Source of the DNA: Deltaproteobacteria bacterium
GTDB taxonomy: Bacteria; Desulfobacterota; Binatia; HRBIN30; CADEER01
Assembly: GCA_029262455.1 (NCBI GenBank)
Contig: JAJCZJ010000084.1
Location: 1 to 64,000 of the forward strand
Reading direction: 5' to 3'
DNA length: 64,000 nt
Position 1 is the first letter of the stretch. Each line of letters begins with the position of its first letter. A program made the translations under genes and the position numbers. The notes below the pieces were generated by a model, which did no database searches, was not told the DNA's origin, and saw only the letters and a list, made by a program, of their open reading frames with translations. Of this stretch, positions 59,926 to 64,000 are shown piece by piece.

Positions 59926-60460
59926 GAGATCGGCGACGGGTGGTTCGTGACTGGTGAGGGATGCCGGCTCGACATTTCACCAATCACCAGGCTAGTTGAA
60001 CTCGCCGGCCCAGAGGGCGTCGAGTGAGTCTTACTTGGACACGTGATTCGCCGCGAAATCGCCCGTAGCTAGTGGGTTTTCTTGAAGCCTGGTCTGGGTG
60101 TCTACCAACTTCCTGCCCAGTTCCTGCGTTTTTCAGGTCGAGGTGGGGTAGCCGTCTTTTGGTGGACGAAGGGAATCGGGTTCGACATTTCGTGACGCTC
60201 GCGCTGGGTGTGGTGCTGGGGCCCGCCTTGGCTTCGGACCGGTTTGGCTGGCGCTCTGGGCCCGTCGCGGAGGAGGGCCCGCCCGACGTTCTTGCGGTCG
60301 TCGGTGAGGCGGTGAGTCTTGCTTGGACCTTGAAGCCTGGTCAGGGTGTTTACCAACTTCCGCGCGGCCAAAATAAGGGAAAACAAATTTAGTTCGTAAA
60401 TCACGCAATATATGTTTCGATGTTTTCATCGTTAAGGCTAGGAACGAGAGGAGTCTTAGG
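59926..60460. other. Long intergenic region with a direct repeat and AT-rich promoter zone
   Basis: No convincing gene. A 33-base near-identical direct repeat (CTTGAAGCCTGGTC ... TACCAACTTCC) occurs at 60081-60113 and 60329-60361 with two differences; GTGAGTCTT(A/G)CTTGGAC also occurs twice (60024 and 60312). CTGGTGA (59951-59957) and TCACCAG (59984-59990) could form a terminator stem after the collar gene. Bases 60370-60440 are AT-rich, unlike all surroundings, with a CGATG-TTTT-CATCG hairpin (60418-60431), probably the promoter region of the next gene. Confidence 0.75.
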
Positions 60461-61552
60461 ATGATCACGAAGTGGATGTTTCGAGTTGTCTTGGTCTTGG
60501 TTGGGTTTGGTCTTGGTGGTGTCACGCCGTCGTGGGCGCAGCCGAGCTGCTGTACGGGATCGGGCTGTTGCGCCCCCGACGGTGATGCGTGTGTGCTCGA
60601 GTACGGCGCTCGTGGATCGGTTCACGATGCGACAAGCGGCGATCCGATTGTCGGCGCGGCGATTGAGGTTCTGGACCTCGACCCGGTGTTCAGCGGTGCG
60701 GATGGATCGTACTTGGTGGCTGGCACGCGTCCGGAGCAGTGTCAGCTGGACTACTTGTATTCGATCGTTGTCTCGGCGATCGGGTACCAACCGTATTCGG
60801 CGAGCCTGTTTACCAACGCGGTGTTCCCGACGCTGGACATCGAGTTGGCGCCCGTCGAGCGTGAACCGGGTTATACGGTTTCCGGTTACGTTGCTGAGTT
60901 CCCGGCGTGTAGCGGCCGGATGCGCGGGGTTGGCGTGACGCTCGAACCGATAGGCCTTTCCGCCGATAGCAGTATTGACGGTGGAGAGTTCTCGTTTTCG
61001 GATGTGCCGCCTGGCGACTACGTAGTGTCTGTCGCCGGCTGCAATCCGTTTGGTTGTTGGCGCGGCAGTCCGATCTCCGTCGTCGATGGCGACGTTCAAA
61101 CGGCCGTCTGTATGAACGAGCCGACGCCGACACCCGAACCCGTCTTTACGTTCACCCCGTGTGCGACGGCGACACCGCCGCTCTGTGAATTGGGAGAGGG
61201 CCTCCGCTGCACAGCCGACTCTTGTGGTGGTCGGTGTGAGTGTTTCGCGTGTGAGCCGTGCCCGGCGGGACAGCTGCCAACGGATGTTCCGAGCAGCTGT
61301 GAATGCTTCGACTGTCCGGTGCGAACCCCGTGCGCGGGTGGATTTCGACCGGTCGCACCGTGCGACCGCCCGTGCGAGCTCGGATGTGGATGCGAGAGCG
61401 ATTCCGACAGCTCTTCGGCCGATGCGATGGCCGAAGTGGGGTCGGGTGGCGGTTGCGCCGTCGGACCGCACGGAGACCAATCGGGACTTTTACTCGTGCT
61501 GGTGGCCCTGTTGGCGGCAGGTCGATCTGGTTGGCGCCGGGGCCCCGTGTGA
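60461..61552 (+). CDS. Exported Cys-rich protein with carboxypeptidase-regulatory-like domains and C-terminal sorting-type tail
   Basis: AGAGGAG precedes the ATG. The 363-residue protein has a signal peptide, a Cys-rich start (CCTGSGCCAPDGDACVLEYGARG), two regulatory-like beta domains (SVHDATSGDPIVGAAIEVLD...; GYTVSGYVAEFPACSGRMRGVG...GEFSFSDVPPGDYVV), a Thr/Pro spacer, a Cys-dense region of about 80 residues, and an end made of GGGCAVGP, a hydrophobic stretch (GLLLVLVALLAAG) and RSGWRRGPV. That last arrangement resembles MYXO-CTERM/GlyGly-CTERM sorting tags with a Cys as the processing site. Function unknown. It lies downstream of the collar-domain genes with its own promoter region. Confidence 0.75.
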   Translation: MITKWMFRVVLVLVGFGLGGVTPSWAQPSCCTGSGCCAPDGDACVLEYGARGSVHDATSGDPIVGAAIEVLDLDPVFSGADGSYLVAGTRPEQCQLDYLYSIVVSAIGYQPYSASLFTNAVFPTLDIELAPVEREPGYTVSGYVAEFPACSGRMRGVGVTLEPIGLSADSSIDGGEFSFSDVPPGDYVVSVAGCNPFGCWRGSPISVVDGDVQTAVCMNEPTPTPEPVFTFTPCATATPPLCELGEGLRCTADSCGGRCECFACEPCPAGQLPTDVPSSCECFDCPVRTPCAGGFRPVAPCDRPCELGCGCESDSDSSSADAMAEVGSGGGCAVGPHGDQSGLLLVLVALLAAGRSGWRRGPV

Positions 61553-61658
61553 GCGAAGCGAGCGCCTCTCCACCAACTTCACACGGGAGGCTGCGTTTCA
61601 CCGATGCGGTGGGTGGTCAGGCTGGCGAAGCTGCGGCGGCTCGTATACTTTGTGGGTT

Positions 61659-62393
61659 ATGGCGCGGACGACGACGGCGGGGATGGTTGTCATCGGTAAT
61701 GAGATCCTGTCCGGCAAGGTGACGGATACAAATACTCCCTTTCTGGCGAAGCAATTGCGCGCGGCGGGGGTGTCTCTCGAGCGGGTGATCATCATTCCTG
61801 ACGAGATCGAGACTATTGCTGCCGCCGTGGGCGAGTATAGCCGCGACTACGACATCGTTTTTACCTCTGGTGGGGTCGGGCCGACCCACGACGACCTGAC
61901 CATTGCCGGAGTGGCGGCGGCGGTCGGTCGTCCCGTGGTGCGCCATCCTCAGCTCGAGCGCGCTCTGCGAGATTTTTTCGGGGAGTCGGTGACCGAGGCC
62001 AAGCTGCGGCTCGCGGATGTGGTGGACGGCACGGAATTGGTCGAGGACGGCAATCTGAAGTTCCCGACGTTTCTGGTCGACAATATCTACGTTCTGCCGG
62101 GGATACCCGAGATTTTTCGCGAAAAGGTGGGCGCGATCCGCAACCGCTTTGCGACGGATCCGTTTTTTCTTCGCGTCGTATACGTTCGCGAGCAGGAGAC
62201 GACGATTGCCGATTGGTTGGATCAGACGCTGGAAGCGTTTCCGGACTTGCTTCTCGGTTCGTATCCGAAATTGAACAACCCAGAATACAAAGTACGACTG
62301 ACGTTGGAGTCAAAAGACTCCGACTATTTGGAGAATGCGCTGGGGCGGCTACTCGAGCTGCTACCAGCTGAGGCCGTGGTGCGGCAGGAGTGA
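61659..62393 (+). CDS. CinA-family molybdopterin-binding-like protein
   Basis: Starting at ATG 61659, the 244-residue protein has the MoCF-biosynthesis-like fold of CinA N-terminal domains: AGMVVIGNEILSGKVTDTNTPFLAKQLRAAGVSLERVIIIPDEIETIAAAV and FTSGGVGPTHDDLTIAGVAAAVG, then a C-terminal part with VLPGIPEIFREKV. It lacks the deamidase domain of full CinA. These proteins (COG1058) hydrolyse pyrophosphate bonds such as ADP-ribose in some species. The upstream open frame is out of context and is ignored. Confidence 0.9.
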   Translation: MARTTTAGMVVIGNEILSGKVTDTNTPFLAKQLRAAGVSLERVIIIPDEIETIAAAVGEYSRDYDIVFTSGGVGPTHDDLTIAGVAAAVGRPVVRHPQLERALRDFFGESVTEAKLRLADVVDGTELVEDGNLKFPTFLVDNIYVLPGIPEIFREKVGAIRNRFATDPFFLRVVYVREQETTIADWLDQTLEAFPDLLLGSYPKLNNPEYKVRLTLESKDSDYLENALGRLLELLPAEAVVRQE

Positions 62394-62396
62394 GGT

Positions 62397-62774
62397 GTGG
62401 ATATGCGTCGATGGTTGGTGGCAAGTGTGGTTGGTGTGGTTCTGATGGTGGCGCTACCGGTGCGTCCGGCAGCGGCGAGTGATCGCTATATCGCGGAATT
62501 GGGTTTGGGCATGGCGGCGATCGCTTCGAACATTTTCTATGTTCCGGCGAAGATGTTGTATGCCACCGGTGGCGGCATCGTCGGCGGACTGGGGTGGATT
62601 CTGACCGGCGGCAATCTCGAAGCGGCCCAGAATATCTGGAGTCCTTCGCTCGGTGGGACGTGGATTCTCAGCCCGGAAATGTTGAATGGTCGCCGGCCGA
62701 TCTTGTTCAGTGGTGAAACCTACGAGCGCCCCGGCGATCGCATGGTGGTTGAGCCCCGCGTCGAGCATCGATAG
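62397..62774 (+). CDS. Conserved exported protein of unknown function
   Basis: The 125-residue product starts at GTG 62397 (or ATG 62403) and has a signal peptide (RWLVASVVGVVLMVALPVRPAAA). The mature part has a conserved-looking segment SNIFYVPAKMLYATGGGIVGGLGWILTGGN and the end WSPSLGGTWILSPEMLNGRRPILFSGE. I recall similar small exported proteins in delta-proteobacterial genomes but no known function. Its stop overlaps the engB GTG by one base. Confidence 0.75.
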   Translation: MDMRRWLVASVVGVVLMVALPVRPAAASDRYIAELGLGMAAIASNIFYVPAKMLYATGGGIVGGLGWILTGGNLEAAQNIWSPSLGGTWILSPEMLNGRRPILFSGETYERPGDRMVVEPRVEHR

Positions 62775-63352
62775 TGAAAAAGCGCGGTGATACGCGCTTT
62801 CTCGCTGGAGCAGATTCACCGGGGCGGATTCCGACTGCGGTGGCCCCGGAGGTCGCGTTTGCAGGTCGGTCGAACGTCGGCAAATCATCGCTGCTGAATC
62901 GGTTGGTCGGTCGGCATGCCCTGGCGCGGGTTGGCAAGACACCGGGGCGGACTCAGCAAATCAATTTCTTCGCCGTCGGCGATCGGCTGACGTTCGTCGA
63001 CTTGCCGGGGTACGGGTTTGCCAAGGTGCCGCTGCCGGTCAAGCACGCCTGGCAGAAATTGGTCGAATCTTACTTGCGTGAGCGCGAGAGTTTGTGCTGC
63101 GTCGTAGTGTTGATCGACAGTCGGCGCGGTGTGATGGAGGAAGACCGCGACCTGATTGAATACCTGGGTGAGATCGGAGTGCCTTGTTGCATCGCGGTGA
63201 CGAAGATCGACAAGCTCAAGCGGAGCGAGCGCGCAAAGCAGCTGCGGGAGTTTGAAGAGTGCTTGCCGGTTCATTCACTGATCGCGTGCTCGGCGACGAC
63301 GGGCGAAGGGGTTCCGGCGATCTGGGAGATGATCGAGTCCGCGACTTCGTAG
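62774..63352 (+). CDS. engB: Ribosome biogenesis GTPase EngB/YsxC
   Basis: The 192-residue GTPase starts at GTG and shows G1 GRSNVGKSS, the TPGRTQQINFF switch region (G2), DLPGYG (G3), TKIDKL (G4) and the G5-like SATTGEG, with no extra domain. EngB binds 50S precursors in the late stages of ribosome assembly. It is the last gene of this plus-strand run; the convergent transporter gene ends three bases later. Confidence 0.96.
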   Translation: MKKRGDTRFLAGADSPGRIPTAVAPEVAFAGRSNVGKSSLLNRLVGRHALARVGKTPGRTQQINFFAVGDRLTFVDLPGYGFAKVPLPVKHAWQKLVESYLRERESLCCVVVLIDSRRGVMEEDRDLIEYLGEIGVPCCIAVTKIDKLKRSERAKQLREFEECLPVHSLIACSATTGEGVPAIWEMIESATS

Positions 63353-63355
63353 CGC

Positions 63356-64000
63356 CTATCCGCCGAACAGGTTCACGGTCGCGACGATTCCAAACGAGAT
63401 GTAGATCAGGCTGATCACCGAGACCATCGCGACGCGCACCGGGCCGGGGCGGAATGGTTCTGGAATCAGGCGCAAGTTGATCCAAAGAGTGAGCGGTGCG
63501 TAGATGGCCATCGCGATGCCGCCAAAGAACCCTGCGCTGAGAAGGAACATGATCGGCGGAATGGCTTCGTAGGCGTAGGTCAGGGCGATCCCTACGACCA
63601 TCCATAGGGATGCGATGGTTCCGTAGAGCGAGCTCGTCGAGTGTTGCCGCGCCCATGAGAACGATCCTTGCAGGATATCGACGCAGCTGCGCGCCACTCC
63701 GTCGATGAGCGTCAGCTGGGTTGAGAACAGGCAGGCGACGCCGACCAGCAGGAAGATGGTTTTGCCGGTCGAACCCCAAACCGATCCGAGAATCGATGCC
63801 TCCTCCCAGACCAGCAGCTCGCTTCCGGGAACAATGCCCCGGGGATGTAGGACGGCGAGCGAGCCGACGATGAAGAGGATGATGGTGAACGTGTTGAGCA
63901 GCCAGAAGAAGACGATTTGATCGGTCGTGAGATGGCGGATCCAGGCGCGCCAGCGGCTGCGGTTTTCTGGGGTGTCTCGGATCGAGTACGCTGCGGTTGA
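63356..64000 (-). CDS. Nramp-like metal transporter, 5' end beyond the window
   Basis: Only the last 214 codons are present; the frame is open to the window edge. It encodes an integral membrane protein with about six hydrophobic segments here: FWLLNTFTIILFIVGSLAVL, GKTIFLLVGVACLFSTQLTLIDGVARSCVDIL, LYGTIASLWMVVGIALTYAY, PIMFLLSAGFFGGIAMAIYAPLTLWIN and a final VAMVSVISLIYISFGIVATV. The STQLTLIDGVARS stretch recalls the Nramp pattern after TM helix 8 (STQLGVxDxTSR), so a divalent metal/proton symporter is suggested; the diagnostic N-terminal motif is outside the window. Confidence 0.55.
   Translation of the reverse strand, partial: STAAYSIRDTPENRSRWRAWIRHLTTDQIVFFWLLNTFTIILFIVGSLAVLHPRGIVPGSELLVWEEASILGSVWGSTGKTIFLLVGVACLFSTQLTLIDGVARSCVDILQGSFSWARQHSTSSLYGTIASLWMVVGIALTYAYEAIPPIMFLLSAGFFGGIAMAIYAPLTLWINLRLIPEPFRPGPVRVAMVSVISLIYISFGIVATVNLFGG

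Noticed and set aside
60072-60392. 106-codon plus-strand frame in the 59.9-60.5 kb gap
   Set aside because: It spans both copies of a direct repeat, has no plausible start site and ends inside the AT-rich promoter zone.

Overview
The window is high-GC, densely packed bacterial chromosome with many GTGA/ATGA stop-start overlaps and frequent GTG/TTG starts. Gene content (rpoH-dnaJ-cbpM-rpoZ, queA-tgt-yajC-secDF-recJ, xseAB-ispA-tlyA, coaBC, engB) is that of a free-living Gram-negative. Two secreted proteins carry Thr/Pro-rich linkers followed by EF-hand/dockerin-like repeats, and one ends in a Cys/hydrophobic/basic tail resembling MYXO-CTERM-type sorting signals. Together these suggest a former 'Deltaproteobacteria' lineage (Myxococcota/Desulfobacterota/Binatota-like). 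That placement is inference; no rRNA, tRNA, CRISPR array, IS element or prophage was seen.

Layout. 0.2-8.5 kb: aroD (-), a large GT39-like membrane glycosyltransferase, then an ECF-type transporter (S, fused A1A2, T) whose T gene is separated from the others by an antisense PL1 pectate-lyase-like gene. 8.6-13.1 kb: an aromatic/aspartate aminotransferase, a membrane protein, and ispB (octaprenyl-diphosphate synthase, apparently starting at ACG), separated by a dispersed repeat family with GTACCCC heptamer arrays. 13.1-18.1 kb: DUF971, Mrp/ApbC, ferredoxin, CDP-alcohol phosphatidyltransferase, a small membrane protein, an LPG-synthase-like integral membrane protein and coaBC. 18.2-25.2 kb: two secreted proteins (one with a decapeptide tandem repeat), an NTF2-like protein, a CPA2 antiporter, a nucleotidyltransferase plus a 57-aa partner, and a zinc-dependent phospholipase C-like protein. 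25.2-38.8 kb: uracil-DNA glycosylase, nfeD, slipin, queA-tgt-yajC-secD-secF, recJ, a small HTH protein, a PmtA-like methyltransferase, ctp protease and a degenerate YibQ-like deacetylase. 38.8-46.6 kb: MaoC-like protein, xseA-xseB-ispA-tlyA, rpoZ, dnaJ, cbpM-like, rpoH. 46.7-61.6 kb: a 1220-aa winged-helix/degenerate cyclase/ATPase regulator, divergent from a run of six exported-protein genes (EF-hand protein, parvulin, P-domain protein, 943-aa helical protein, two phage-collar-domain paralogues), then a Cys-rich secreted protein. 61.7-64 kb: cinA-like, a conserved exported protein, engB and a truncated Nramp-like transporter.

The most unusual part is 46.7-61.6 kb: four coding regions joined by 4-nt overlaps, a periplasmic foldase and large exported proteins of no recognised family, with a one-protein signalling regulator facing them. 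A related N-terminal domain also occurs in the exported protein at 18.9-21.0 kb, so the two loci may contribute to the same cell-surface apparatus. This link is inference from sequence similarity visible by eye.
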